Shown here piece after piece: positions 48,701-54,490 of a stretch of DNA of 64,000 bases (the stretch's first letter is position 1; each line of letters begins with the position of its first letter). A program made the translations under genes and the position numbers. Source of the DNA: Balaenoptera acutorostrata (lineage: Eukaryota > Chordata > Mammalia > Artiodactyla > Balaenopteridae); NCBI RefSeq assembly GCF_949987535.1, contig NC_080072.1:53884356-53948355 (forward strand), read 5' to 3'. The notes beneath the pieces are model-generated. The model was given only the letters and a program-made list of their open reading frames with translations, was not told the DNA's origin and did not search any database.

Positions 48701-50378
48701 ATTGTGAGGTATAATGAGTAGGAAAGTGACATGTTGTGCTTAGGTCCAGGTGTGTTGGCTAGATGACTGTGGAGGTAGTGGAACCAATTTCATGGAAGCT
48801 TTTGGCTTTAGAACAGATGAAAGGCCTGGTGAAGGTGAAGTCAATAGGCACTGGCAACTTTGGGATATAGGAAGAAGAGGTGCCAACTCCAAGGCCAAGG
48901 TTTCGAGCTTAAGCAGATTCTGTTCTTGACCTTCCTTCTTTTCTACTTACTCTTCCTGGGCAGTGTCATGGCTCCCATTTATACCCTGATAACTCCCAAA
49001 GCTAAACATCTGACTCATACCTCTCCATGTATCAAACCTGCTGGACATCTCTACTTGGATGTCTCATGGGCCCCTCAAACTGTTCCTTGAGCTGTCCTCA
49101 AGCTCTCCACAGAGAAGGGGGCTGTTTTCCTTGATAATAGTTGTTCAAAGGCCTCTGAATGATTTATCAAACTCTGGCCTTAGACCCTCATAGCATACCC
49201 TTCCCTTCCCCCAACTACATAGTGTCCTGAGGCCTTGAGCAGGACCATGGGCTGGGACTATGTAATTTTTTTGGCACTGATGTTGGTAATTCTGTTTTTT
49301 TTTTAATTAGTTAATTTTTAAATTTATTTTTGGCTGCGTCAGGTCTTTGTTGCTGCACGTGGGCTTTCTCTAGTTGCGGCAAGCGGAGGCTACTCTTCGT
49401 TGTGGTGCATGGGCTTTTCATTTCGTTGGCTTCTCTTGTTGCGGAGCACAGGCTCTAGGCGCATGGGCTTCAGTAGTTGCGGCACGTGGGCTCAGTAGTT
49501 GTGGCTCATGGGCTCTAGAGCCCACACGGGCTTAGTTGCTCCGCGGCATGTGGGATCTTCCCGGAGCAGGGCTCAAACCCCAGTCCCCTGCATTGGCAGG
49601 TGGATTCTTAACCACTGTGCCACCAGAGAAGTCCTGATGTTGGTTATTCTGAGCTTAGACATTTTTCCTTANNNNNNNNNNNNNNNNNNNNNNNNNNNNN
49701 NNNNNNNNNNNNNNNNNNNNNNNNNNNNNNNNNNNNNNNNNNNNNNNNNNNNNNNNNNNNNNNNNNNNNNNNNNNNNNNNNNNNNNNNNNNNNNNNNNNN
49801 NNNNNNNNNNNNNNNNNNNNNNNNNNNNNNNNNNNNNNNNNNNNNNNNNNNNNNNNNNNNNNNNNNNNNNNGATGGTCTAGGGGAACTTGTTCCCCACCG
49901 TCAGGAAGTTTGAAGAAGAAAAAATGCTGAAGAAAAAGAAAGGGTTTCTGCATTAGGGAGTTCTGAATGCCAGGGCCTAGGAGGTGTGGATGACAGAGCA
50001 GGGTAGGCATTGGAAATGAGGACAGGAGCCTGGTACAGTGAGCCACACAAGTGATTCCCTTATGCCAAACCACCCCTCAAGCAGCTGACCATTGATGGAT
50101 CCCAGGTATCAAAATAAAGACTTAGTTTTGCTTAATAAGCAGTGTTTGGGGCCCCTGGCCCATTTGGAGCTGTGGTCAAATCGGCAGTACCCTGAGAGCA
50201 GACCCTGTGTCTAGCCCTGGACGGGGCTGAGAAGAGGTGGGAGAGATCTACAAAGGCCTTGGTGATCATTAGGGAGGGTTTCCTGGATGAGACAGGGTAA
50301 GCAGGGGGAAAGCTAGTGACGGTCACATTTGTTTTCCATTCTCTTTCTACGCTTCACAGTGTGTTTCCTGGCTGTTAG
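12666..50378 (+). CDS. PPME1: PPME1, protein phosphatase methylesterase 1 (11 coding exons seen; exon 1 and two late exons missing)
   Basis: The spliced exons read as PPME1, the serine hydrolase that removes the methyl ester from the C-terminal leucine of the PP2A catalytic subunit and opposes LCMT1. It acts in nucleus and cytosol and also binds and inactivates PP2A. Visible marks in order: the SPVPWSQYF segment thought to contact PP2A, the oxyanion-hole HGGG (exon 3), the nucleophile elbow GHSMG with Ser156, the triad Asp181 in MIDVVEG (exon 6), an acidic loop followed by KRKK (exon 9), and a C-terminus ending VFPGC. Numbering follows the 386-aa human protein, recalled from memory. Exon lengths fit that protein exactly with no frameshift or stop. 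Residues 1-34 lie upstream of the window. Residues from about 337 to 381, including triad His349, are not present in the assembled sequence. Junctions are GT-AG except the AT-AC intron after exon 2. Confidence 0.97.
12760..12769 (+). promoter_or_regulatory. U12-type 5' splice site (AT donor)
   Basis: ATATCCTTTG directly follows the GAT codon of Asp65. It matches the minor-class AT-AC donor consensus at every position. Confidence 0.95.
13127..13263 (+). mobile_element. CHR-2-like short SINE inside the AT-AC intron
   Basis: GGGCATTCCCTGGTGGTCCA to an A-rich tail. It contributes about 137 of the intron's 717 nt and lies more than 190 nt from the branch site. Confidence 0.93.
13459..13476 (+). 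promoter_or_regulatory. U12-type branch site and AC acceptor
   Basis: ATCTTTAAC followed by TATTCATAC resembles the consensus TTCCTTAAC plus a short spacer and terminal AC. The exon resumes with ACTTTTCGAG. Confidence 0.93.
13477..13569 (+). CDS. PPME1: PPME1 exon 3
   Basis: 93 nt, 31 whole codons (residues 66-96): [12 protein letters not shown], then a hydrophobic strand VLLLL, then [18 protein letters not shown] supplies the oxyanion-hole backbone of the alpha/beta-hydrolase fold. The donor is ACG|GTAAGT. Confidence 0.98.
13570..15535. other. intron 3, 5' part: L2 remnants and unique DNA
   Basis: 14435-14560 has an L2-like ending (AATTCCTTGAGAACAGGGAT). 14960-15060 may be another. The rest is AT-rich unique intron with only short reading frames of no known similarity. 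Confidence 0.5.
15535..15690 (+). repeat. MIR element
   Basis: TGGGATTTGAATCTCAACAC and AATTTGTAAAATGGATATAA follow MIR order. Confidence 0.75.
15700..15881 (+). mobile_element. CHR-type SINE, intermediate length, 14-bp TSD
   Basis: Bounded by AAGCACTCAGTTGT at 15686-15699 and 15882-15895. Confidence 0.95.
15960..16500. repeat. ancient interspersed repeat, family not assigned
   Basis: Words such as GGGAGGGCCTTGTATGCCTG and GGCAATGGGAAGTCATTGAA recur widely in mammalian genomes. Related text is at 55790-56170. I cannot name the family with confidence. Confidence 0.5.
17957..18331 (+). mobile_element. CHR-type SINE with internally expanded body
   Basis: Starts GGGACTTCCCTGGTGGTCCA and ends in a poly(A) at 18331. 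The middle repeats a GCTCTGGAGCCC/CACAACTAGAG module, with starts near 18073, 18119, 18156 and 18214. Confidence 0.93.
18460..18562 (-). mobile_element. 103-bp L1 3' end with 14-bp TSD
   Basis: Reverse L1 3' end (GAGTATAATTGCTTTACTAT) bounded by TCTACCTTACTATT at 18446-18459 and 18563-18576. Confidence 0.95.
18840..19022. repeat. MER5A-like DNA transposon remnant
   Basis: TTAGAATCACTTGGGGAACT, CTACCCAGATCACTTAAATC and TATGTGATTCTGTTATGCAG match MER5 in order. Confidence 0.75.
19025..19250 (+). repeat. MIR element
   Basis: CACTTACTAGCTGTTTGACC and CTGGGCAAGTTACCAAACCT are the MIR core. Confidence 0.88.
19440..19580 (+). repeat. L2 fragment
   Basis: ACTAGAATGTAAACGTCATG, GGAGCAGGAACACTGACTGT and CTGTAACCCCATTACTCAGT resemble the L2 3' end. 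Confidence 0.65.
20867..21181 (+). mobile_element. long CHR SINE nested in L1, 17-bp TSD
   Basis: AAAAATGCAGCCTACAG at 20850-20866 and 21182-21198 flank the SINE exactly. Confidence 0.96.
21757..21781. repeat. (CA)n microsatellite inside L1
   Basis: About 12 CA units with one T interruption. Confidence 0.9.
22130..22153. repeat. (CA)n microsatellite
   Basis: Twelve CA units in the L1 3'UTR. Confidence 0.92.
22500..22640 (+). repeat. MIR element
   Basis: GCATGACCCTGAGCAAATAA and CAGTTTCCTCATTCATAAAA. Confidence 0.85.
22640..23322. other. intron 3, 3' end: unique
   Basis: No repeat or gene recognised. It ends in the exon 4 polypyrimidine tract TTCCTTTTCCTCTTCCTCC. Confidence 0.6.
23323..23380 (+). 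CDS. PPME1: PPME1 exon 4
   Basis: 58 nt (residues 97-116, ending in phase 1): [20 protein letters not shown]. The acceptor is TTCCTCCTAG and the donor CATG|GTGAGT. The DLRGHG motif is typical of alpha/beta hydrolases. Human is recalled as DLRSHG, so Ser114 may be Gly here. Confidence 0.97.
23830..23881 (+). CDS. PPME1: PPME1 exon 5
   Basis: 52 nt (residues 116-133, split codons at both ends): [18 protein letters not shown]. The acceptor is TTCTTTTTAG and the donor AA|GTAAGT. Pro123 of human (recalled) appears as Ser. Confidence 0.97.
24366..24555. repeat. MER5A-like DNA transposon remnant
   Basis: CACTCATCAGAATCATCTGA and GGCCCTACCCCAGACCTATT match MER5. Confidence 0.8.
24840..24965 (-). 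repeat. MIR element
   Basis: GAGAAAACTGGCTCGGATGG, then GAGGTCACACAGTTAATAGA (reverse MIR core). Confidence 0.75.
24966..25430. other. intron 5 stretch, nothing recognised
   Basis: AT-rich; may include a decayed transposon near 25190-25310. No confident family. Confidence 0.4.
25430..25560 (+). mobile_element. old L1 3' end
   Basis: TTAATTAACTTGATTGTGGG and ATATCTCAGAAAGCTGGAAA are the terminal L1 3'UTR words. Confidence 0.75.
25864..26215 (-). mobile_element. CHR-type SINE
   Basis: Reverse SINE flanked by CATAATGTCTACAGTT and CATAATGCCTATAGTT, a TSD with two differences. Confidence 0.92.
26216..26805 (+). mobile_element. L1 3' end split by a CHR SINE
   Basis: GTTTGTTAAGAGGGTAGATC to CAATTATACTTCAATGAAGC is an L1 3'UTR end, interrupted by the SINE at 26461-26754. 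It includes a C-rich simple tract near 26310. Confidence 0.75.
26461..26754 (-). mobile_element. CHR-type SINE with 17-bp TSD
   Basis: AATTATGCACTGTTTTT on the left and AATTATGCACCATTTTT on the right (two differences). Confidence 0.94.
26806..27742 (+). mobile_element. 5'-truncated L1 3' end, about 0.94 kb
   Basis: ORF2 C-terminal text (CAGCAATCCCACTACTGGGC) followed by a complete 3'UTR and poly(A). Very similar to the reverse-oriented L1 at 35963-36820. The coding part is only a short broken frame. Confidence 0.94.
27880..28020 (+). repeat. L2 fragment
   Basis: CTCCATGAAGGGGACTTGTC, CCCCAGACCTGCCACAGTAC and a TTAATAAATGGATAAG end. Confidence 0.7.
28021..29480. other. intron 5 unique stretch
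   Basis: No exon, SINE or L1 seen. Frames of 60-104 codons near 28007-28370 overlap on both strands and have no recognised similarity. Confidence 0.55.
29480..29660 (-). repeat. MIR element
   Basis: TCAGTTAATCCTCAGAGCAA and TTTTATAGATGTTGAAACTT are MIR in reverse. Confidence 0.8.
29700..29785 (-). repeat. MIR fragment
   Basis: TTTACGGATGGGGAAACTGA, then GAGGCATAGAGCAG. Confidence 0.8.
30087..30241 (+). CDS. PPME1: PPME1 exon 6 (nucleophile Ser and triad Asp)
   Basis: 155 nt (residues 133-185): [20 protein letters not shown], then [17 protein letters not shown], then [19 protein letters not shown] holds catalytic Ser156, and MIDVVEG holds Asp181. The acceptor is CTTTTTGCAG and the donor GAAG|GTAAGT. 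Two of the three triad residues are therefore in this exon. Confidence 0.98.
30395..30800 (-). mobile_element. old L1 3' end
   Basis: TTTTTTTATTGGGATACAATTG and GATCACCACAATATGTCTAG are old L1 3' text in reverse. Confidence 0.75.
31131..31221 (+). CDS. PPME1: PPME1 exon 7
   Basis: 91 nt (residues 185-215): [19 protein letters not shown] followed by [11 protein letters not shown]. The acceptor is TTAACATCTAG and the donor AG|GTAACC. Val212 replaces the Ile recalled for human. Confidence 0.97.
31490..31575 (+). repeat. MIR-like fragment
   Basis: GGACTAAATGAGATTCTAAG and CCTTTTCCATCTCTGATGCT. Confidence 0.6.
31830..32230 (+). repeat. L2-like remnant
   Basis: Weak L2 order; contains a three-copy CATATAG run at 32156-32180. 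Confidence 0.45.
32230..33058. other. intron 7 unique stretch
   Basis: No exon or young repeat. Minus-strand frames here (81 and 117 codons) show no recognised similarity. Confidence 0.5.
33060..33270 (+). repeat. MIR interrupted by a small L1
   Basis: GGTGTAGTCATTAAGAGCC and, after the insertion, TCTTGGTTCCACCACCTGGC are the two halves of one MIR. Confidence 0.75.
33100..33223 (+). mobile_element. 124-bp L1 3' end with 17-bp TSD
   Basis: GTACACCTGAAACTAACACA to a poly(A), bounded by AAGAGCCAGGGCTTTGA (33083) and AAGAGCCTGGGCTTTGA (33224). Confidence 0.95.
33480..34200. repeat. ancient interspersed repeat, family not assigned
   Basis: Purine-rich text (GGGTTGGGGGAGATGGCAGT; TGATGGAGGTGACCTTGACA) typical of a widely dispersed old mammalian repeat. 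Confidence 0.45.
34230..34448 (-). mobile_element. CHR-type SINE
   Basis: Reverse SINE ending CCACCAGGGAAGTCCC, with CTAGAGAAGGTTTTTA left and CTAGAGGATGTTTTTA right as TSD. Confidence 0.92.
34930..35350 (+). repeat. L2 3' region
   Basis: CAAGACCCTCTAGGAGCTAG, GGGAAGCTTTCTCTAACCTC and GAGCGCAGGCCTGGCACATA follow the L2 consensus. Confidence 0.8.
35563..35628 (+). CDS. PPME1: PPME1 exon 8
   Basis: 66 nt (residues 215-237): [20 protein letters not shown] then VKQ. The acceptor is CTTTTCTCTTCTAG and the donor CA|GTAGGT. Both ends are split codons that join correctly with exons 7 and 9. Confidence 0.97.
35963..37858 (-). mobile_element. 5'-truncated L1 (about 1.5 kb without SINE) in intron 8
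   Basis: Reverse L1 3'UTR and ORF2 end. A 170-codon ORF2 frame is still open on the minus strand at 36283-36795. TSD ATGGTTTCATTCT (35950) and ATGGTTTTATTCT (37859). Confidence 0.95.
36837..37189 (-). mobile_element. CHR-type SINE nested in L1, 16-bp TSD
   Basis: CCTCATTGTAGTTTTG at 36821-36836 and 37190-37205, exact. Confidence 0.96.
37872..38930. other. intron 8: MIR fragment and old repeat remnants
   Basis: 38105-38180 is MIR-like (TGCCAGGCACTGTGCAAGGT). 38200-38330 is an old dispersed repeat (CAATGTACCCATTGCCCATC). The rest is unique. Confidence 0.5.
38930..39070 (-). repeat. MIR element
   Basis: AATCCTTACCATACCTCTTC and GAAAGGTAAAGTGACTTTCC. Confidence 0.8.
39826..40127 (-). mobile_element. 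long CHR SINE with 13-bp TSD
   Basis: CCGAGTTCTCTTT at 39813-39825 and 40128-40140. CpG-rich, so probably young. Confidence 0.95.
40284..40629 (-). mobile_element. CHR-type SINE with 15-bp TSD
   Basis: TGGCCCTGGTTATTG at 40269-40283 and 40630-40644, exact. Confidence 0.95.
40725..40885 (+). repeat. MIR element
   Basis: TAATTGGGCCTGGATCTGCC and AGTGATCCTGGACAAGTTTT. Confidence 0.75.
41178..41301 (+). CDS. PPME1: PPME1 exon 9 (acidic loop and basic cluster)
   Basis: 124 nt (residues 237-278): [18 protein letters not shown], then a run of acidic residues ([11 protein letters not shown]), then [12 protein letters not shown]. The purine-rich GAA/GAG run lies at about 41236-41261. This is the long flexible loop of the family, and KRKK may act as a nuclear-localisation patch (inference). 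The acceptor is a T-rich tract, AAAAACATAG; the donor is GAG|GTGGGT. Confidence 0.97.
41520..41990 (+). repeat. L2 region
   Basis: CTTTCAAGGTGTATCTCCTT, GGGGAAGCTTTCTGACCCCG and AGGGCAGGAACTGATGTTCT follow L2. Confidence 0.75.
42330..42620 (-). repeat. two MIR fragments
   Basis: AGAAACTGAGACTCAGAGAT (42368) and CATTGTAGATATTAGCCCTG (42521) both read as reverse MIR. Confidence 0.65.
42790..43065 (+). mobile_element. L1 3' end
   Basis: AGTCCTGGAGATCTGATGCA to TATATCTCAATAAAGG plus an A-rich tail. Confidence 0.85.
43400..44625 (-). mobile_element. old L1 3' part with a nested L1 end
   Basis: Reverse L1 text (AATAATATTCCATTGTATAG, then AATCCATTCATCAGTTAATG). The join is broken by the L1 end at 43779-44124. 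Confidence 0.8.
43779..44124 (-). mobile_element. nested L1 3' end
   Basis: TTTTTTCAGATTTATTGAGG to CCTGGTAACCACTTT, with GATAGAC repeated at both ends, splitting an otherwise continuous older L1. Confidence 0.8.
44800..44842. repeat. AGAATAGAAG short tandem repeat
   Basis: Three to four copies of AGAATAGAAG/AGAATAGAAT. Confidence 0.85.
44915..46330 (-). mobile_element. old L1 with an internal inverted block
   Basis: Reverse L1 3' end to about 45190, then + strand ORF2 text at 45191-45496 (a 131-codon remnant frame overlaps), then reverse text again to about 46330. Confidence 0.75.
46855..47075 (+). repeat. MIR element
   Basis: CCTTACCATTTACTAGCTTT and TGTCACAAGGCTGTTATAAG. Confidence 0.75.
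47161..47290 (+). CDS. PPME1: PPME1 exon 10
   Basis: 130 nt (residues 279-322): [20 protein letters not shown], then [18 protein letters not shown], then LLLLAG. The acceptor is TATTCCTCCAG and the donor GCTG|GTAAGT. Identity to the mammalian family looks complete. Confidence 0.97.
47318..47702. repeat. ancient dispersed repeat in intron 10, family not assigned
   Basis: GGGCTGCCATAACAAAATAC, TGGCTTAAACAACAGATTAA and CACAGTTCTGGAGGCTGGAA are very common mammalian repeat words. Contains a direct duplication of CATTTAACCTTAATTACTTCC at 47579 and 47602. Confidence 0.8.
48193..48237 (+). CDS. PPME1: PPME1 exon 11
   Basis: 45 nt (residues 322-337): [15 protein letters not shown] plus the first base of the next Gly codon. 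The acceptor is TTTTGTTCTAG and the donor CAAG|GTAAAC. The next expected segment, beginning GKFQMQ, does not follow anywhere up to the N gap. Confidence 0.96.
48540..48725 (+). repeat. MIR element
   Basis: TTTGACCTTGGGCAAGTTAC and CTTTAGTTTTCTCAATCTAT. Confidence 0.88.
48726..49276. other. intron 11 unique stretch
   Basis: No exon found; searched for the expected GKFQMQVLPQCGH coding text without success. Confidence 0.6.
49295..49633 (-). mobile_element. CHR-type SINE next to the gap, 18-bp TSD
   Basis: CTGATGTTGGTAATTCTG at 49277 and CTGATGTTGGTTATTCTG at 49634 (one difference). Confidence 0.95.
49672..49871. other. assembly gap (200 N), expected site of two PPME1 exons
   Basis: Exactly 200 N. 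The gap begins 20 bp after the right TSD of a CHR SINE. The PPME1 reading frame needs about 133 further coding bases between exon 11 (ends 48237) and the last exon (starts 50360), carrying the CGHAVHEDAP triad-His region and the segment up to GGFQC. Neither is found in 48238-49671 or 49872-50359, so they should be in the gap. The round number suggests a placeholder size. Confidence 0.85.
49872..50359 (+). other. PPME1 last intron, 3' part
   Basis: Repeat-free, GC-richer intron ending CTTTCTACGCTTCACAG. The missing penultimate exon is not in it. Confidence 0.75.
50360..50378 (+). CDS. PPME1: PPME1 last coding exon (C-terminus and stop)
   Basis: After CTTCACAG the bases T GTG TTT CCT GGC TGT TAG complete a split Cys codon and give VFPGC-stop, the PPME1 C-terminus. 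The exon continues into the 3'UTR. The upstream partner ending CAGTG is not in the assembled sequence. Confidence 0.92.
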
Positions 50379-50845
50379 TGACCTGCTCTCCTTCCCTCCC
50401 TCAACACTGAGCTCTGTTGTAAATACATCGCACCAGAGGCCACTGTGATGCCGCTGTCTCCTCCTCACCATCCTGCCCGACCATGTGACACCGGCTCCCT
50501 ATAGACGGGCATCCCCAGATGTACAAACCCTTTCATGTATTCCTGCCGAAAGCATTGTTTTCCAGGGCCTTTGACCAAAATTGGTCTCCCCAGTTTAAGG
50601 CTCCCCAGCTCCTATCCCTTCCCTGTTCAGGGGTAGCCCCTGCCTGTCCTCCCTGCCTTGCCTAGGGTGAAGCCTCCATCAGAACTGCCACCCTGGGCCC
50701 CTATTCCTGGCATTAGGCAATGCACCTGCGTCCATATGTTTCCCAGGCTCAGGGACCTCCATTCCTTGAGATTGTTCTTGCCATGGTCCTGCCCTACCTC
50801 ATGGGGATGGACCACGTGCGGGATGGTCCTTATTTTTCCCTTTTA

Positions 50846-50851
50846 AATAAA
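50846..50851 (+). terminator. candidate proximal poly(A) signal AATAAA
   Basis: AATAAA lies 468 nt after the stop, followed by a modest T-rich stretch. It may give a short 3'UTR isoform. Confidence 0.45.
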
Positions 50852-51559
50852 ATACCAGTCAGGTACCTTTTTATCCCCGTCTTACTATTCTAGGCTTGGA
50901 AGACCCAGAGAGGCCAGGATCTCATCCTTAGGTACAGGGGTGGGGGGTGGATAGCATCACAAGAAACCAGCCTGAAAATCAGGCCCAGCCAGTCCAAGCA
51001 CATGGCCTCCCATCTGGGGAGGGCCCACGGTCCCACTCCCACATGTCTGGGCACCTGCCCTGGGCTGAGGCCAGGCTGCTCCAGGGGTCTCTTGAGCCCT
51101 CACCTGCCACAGGGCAACCCAGGTTGAATACAGCCCACGCACAAAGCCACAGGCTAAGGCCCGTGGAGTTGTTTTTAAGAATCAAATTGAACCATTTTCA
51201 TAATTGGTCCCTGGAGGTGTGCAGAGTGCCCGCTTGCCTTTTCTAGACCCACAGCTTATCTTAGCCATTTGTGGTTTCCATGTTACTCTTCATAGAAACA
51301 GTACAGCCCAGCATCCTCAATATTTGCCCTCTTCCAGCTGCCTCATCACAGCACTTCAGCCTCCCCCTGCTGCCCAGGCACGCCATTCCCACGGGCAGGG
51401 AGGGGCAGTCTCCTGCAGCCCATCTCTTCTGTGACTGTCTTAGGTGATGCGTAGCCCCCTCCACCTTTCGACCCAACAACTTCTATCCCTGTCCTGCTGC
51501 AGGGTCTGAAGTCTGGGACCTACTTTGTTTCTTTGTTATTTATGATCTTGTTTAAAGAA

Positions 51560-51565
51560 AATAAA
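51560..51565 (+). terminator. distal poly(A) signal AATAAA of PPME1
   Basis: AATAAA in GAAAATAAATCTCC is followed by a GT/T-rich downstream element (51590-51625: TGGTCTTTATGGAGTTG and TTTCTGTTGATCTGGGG). Repetitive intergenic sequence resumes beyond it. Confidence 0.8.
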
Positions 51566-51589
51566 TCTCCTAACCTTTACTATCTGGTC

Positions 51590-52270
51590 TTTATGGAGTT
51601 GTCCTTATTTCTGTTGATCTGGGGGCAGGGAACATTTCACTGGATTTAGTCACCATAGAGCACCAGAAAAACCTCTTTCCTGCAGCCTGTCAACATCTTA
51701 TGCTCTGCCTGCTCCGCAGATCCATAATGCCCAGTGGAATGGACAGAACCAGCCTCCACTGCAGCCCGGGAGACTATATTCCAGTCCCATCTCTTCCAGT
51801 TGTTTGCTGTGTTGACTTTGGCCCAGAACAGGACAGTCTGTACACCGTCCACATGACCTCAGGCACTCAGGGCTTCAAATCTGCCAACACCCAAACTTTG
51901 TCTACAACCTAGATATCTCCTGAACTCTGGATACTTCTAGAGTTACTAGATACCTAGATACTCTAGGTCCATCTACTTCTCCATATCTCCCAGATGACCA
52001 AAAGCCACTCATATTGACCATTCCTAAAACCGAACTCACCTTCCCCCTAAAACTTGTTCTTCCACCCACGTTTCCTAGCTCAGTAGTGATAGATACCACC
52101 ATCTCTCCACTTGTCCAAACCAGGCAGCCAAAGTGCCCTGGATGGCACCCTCTCTTACACCCATATCCAGTCTACGACCAAACCCTGTCCATTCTCTGTT
52201 CTATGATGTCTCCTTTCCTTGCCTCAGCCCTTCCCCTGGTTATCCTCTACATACTGTTGGAGTCCTCTTC
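51590..52270. other. intergenic, downstream of PPME1
   Basis: Unique or very old DNA; no exon recognised. Confidence 0.5.
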
Positions 52271-52495
52271 CTAGTAGGCTTTGGAGCCAGGCTGCGTAAA
52301 TTAGAACCTAAGGCCCATCCCTTACTGGCTGTATGAGATAGCTGCGTACTCTCTCTCTTTGTGCTACAGTTTCCTCATCGGAAAAATGGAGATCAATAGT
52401 ATTTACGCCAGGGAGTCTTGAGGACTATGCAAGTAAATATAGGTTAAGTGGCTCTCTCAGTAACTGACACAGGGTAGGCGCTTAATAAATAGTTC
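52270..52495 (+). repeat. MIR element
   Basis: TTTGGAGCCAGGCTGCGTAA, CAGTTTCCTCATCGGAAAAA and GGTAGGCGCTTAATAAATAG. Confidence 0.88.
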
Positions 52496-52534
52496 CTGTC
52501 ATGTCAATCCCATATTATATTGAAGACCTTCTTT

Positions 52535-52675
52535 ACTCAGAGTGGTTTGTGGGCCAGCAGCATCAGTATCATCTGGAAGCTTGTTAAAGATTTTGTCCCT
52601 ACCCCAGACCTATTGAGTCGGTACTCATCTGCATTCCAACAGGCACATTAATCCTGAGAAGTTCTGGTTTAGATG
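52535..52675. repeat. MER5A-like DNA transposon remnant
   Basis: GGGCCAGCAGCATCAGTATC, ATCTGGAAGCTTGTTAAAGA and TACCCCAGACCTATTGAGTC. Confidence 0.88.
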
Positions 52676-52904
52676 TTCACTAAATATTTCTGAGTAAAGC
52701 ATGAGCTCCCTAGCAGAGAAGAAAAGTGCCTTGTGTGTGATCTGCATCCTCCCACCAAGCCCTTTGGGGGTGGGGTGGGGAAAGGAGCGGGCCAAGGTCT
52801 CTTTGCTGGGCTGTGTGCACTCTCTACAGGGGGGCAGCATAGTCAAATGCACGGTTTTCAGGGACACACATCAGACACTTTTGTTCACCAGGCAAGTCAT
52901 GATA

Positions 52905-53275
52905 GTCATCAGAGTTGATCATCAGCTAATTCACTTTACACATATCTATTTAATCCTCATGACAACCCTATGAGGTAAGTGATGTTATGTTCCTTTTACA
53001 GGTAGGCATTAGGTCCAAATTTATATAGCTCAGAAGTGGTGGTGTCAGAATTCAAACCTAGGTTGCTTCCTCTTCACGCTTCACACAATATAGGGGACCC
53101 TGGTCAGAGTTCTTTTTGGTGCAGATACCTGGCAAGAGGATGATGACCAGCCTTGATGGATGGAGACTGAGAATGAATGAAATGTTCATTGAGCTTTGTG
53201 TTAGATAACTGTGCTAGTTATTTACATCTTTGTCCTTTGTATCCTTGTGAAGTATGGGCATTATCCCCAGTTTAT
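52905..53275 (-). repeat. MIR fragments
   Basis: ATTTAATCCTCATGACAACC with CCTATGAGGTAAGTGATGTT, and a second piece at 53200-53275. Confidence 0.75.
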
Positions 53276-53776
53276 TATTTTTTTTTTAAAGTTCACATAA
53301 ATTATATTTTTAAGTTGAAGTATAGTTGATTTACAGCATTGTGTTAGTTTCAGGTGTACAGTAAAGTGATTCGGTTATACACACATATATATGTATTCTT
53401 GTTCAGATTCTTTTCCATTATAGGTTATTACAAGATATTGAATATAGTTCCCTGTGCTATGCAGTAGGTCCTTGTTGTTTTCTATTTTACATATAGTAGT
53501 GTGTATCTTTTAATCCCAAACTCCTAATTTATCCCTCCCCACCCCCACCTTTCCCCTTTGGTAACCATAAATTTGTTTTCTATATCTGTGAGTCTATTTC
53601 TGTCTTGTAAATAAGTTCATTTGTATCATTTTCTTTTTTAGATTACACATATAAGTGATATCATATGATATTTGTCTTTGTCTGACTTAATGTGATAATC
53701 TCTAGGTCCATCCATGTTGCTGCAAATGGCATTACTTCATTCCTTTTTTATGGCTAAGTAATATTCCATTGTATAT

Positions 53777-53778
<2 letters not shown>

Positions 53779-53849
<71 letters not shown>
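53779..53849. repeat. (CA)n(TA)n compound microsatellite
   Basis: About 18 CA units followed by about 17 TA units, inside the L1 3'UTR-ORF2 junction. Confidence 0.95.
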
Positions 53850-53851
<2 letters not shown>

Positions 53852-54490
53852 ACATCTTTATACATTTATCTGCTGATGGACACTTAGGTTGCTTCCATAT
53901 CTTGGCTGTTGTAAATAGTGCTGCAGTGAACATTGGGGTGCATGTATCTTTTCGAATTAGAGTTTTTGTCTTTTCCAGATACATGCCCAGGAGTGGGATC
54001 GCTGGATCATACGGTAACTCCGTTTTTAGTTTCTTAAGGAACCTCCATACTGTCTTCCATAGTGGCTGTACCAATTTACATTCCTACCAACAGTGTAGGA
54101 GGGTTCCTTTTTCCCCACACCCTCTCCAGCATTTATTATTTGTCGACTTTTTTGATGATGGCCATTCTGACCGGTGTGAGGTGATACCTCACTGTAGTTT
54201 TGATTTGTATTTCTCGAATAGTTAGTGACCTTGAGCATCTTTCCATGTGCCTGTTGGCCATCTGTATGTCTTCTTTGGAGAAATGTCTATTTAGATTTTC
54301 TGTCCATTTTTGGATTGGGTTGTTTGTTTTTTTGATATTGAGCTCTATGAGCTGTTTGTATATTTTGAAAATTAATCCCTTGTCGGTTGCATTGTTTGCA
54401 AATATTTTCCCCATTCCATAGGTTGTCTTTTCGTTTTGTTTATGGTTTCCTTTGTTGTGCAAAAGCTTTTAAGTTTAATTAGGTCCCATT

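Larger units (their letters stand above)
50379..51585 (+). other. PPME1 3'UTR
   Basis: About 1.2 kb of GC-richer DNA with no SINE or L1, running from the TAG to the AATAAA at 51560. The length fits the roughly 1.1-1.2 kb 3'UTR recalled for the human transcript. The exact cleavage site is inferred, about 15-25 nt after the signal. Confidence 0.8.

Noticed and set aside
49499..50073. Frames running through the N gap
   Set aside because: Artefacts of reading N as X.
53779..53849. Possible CRISPR-like or satellite array
   Set aside because: It is a simple dinucleotide repeat without spacers, and the genome is mammalian.
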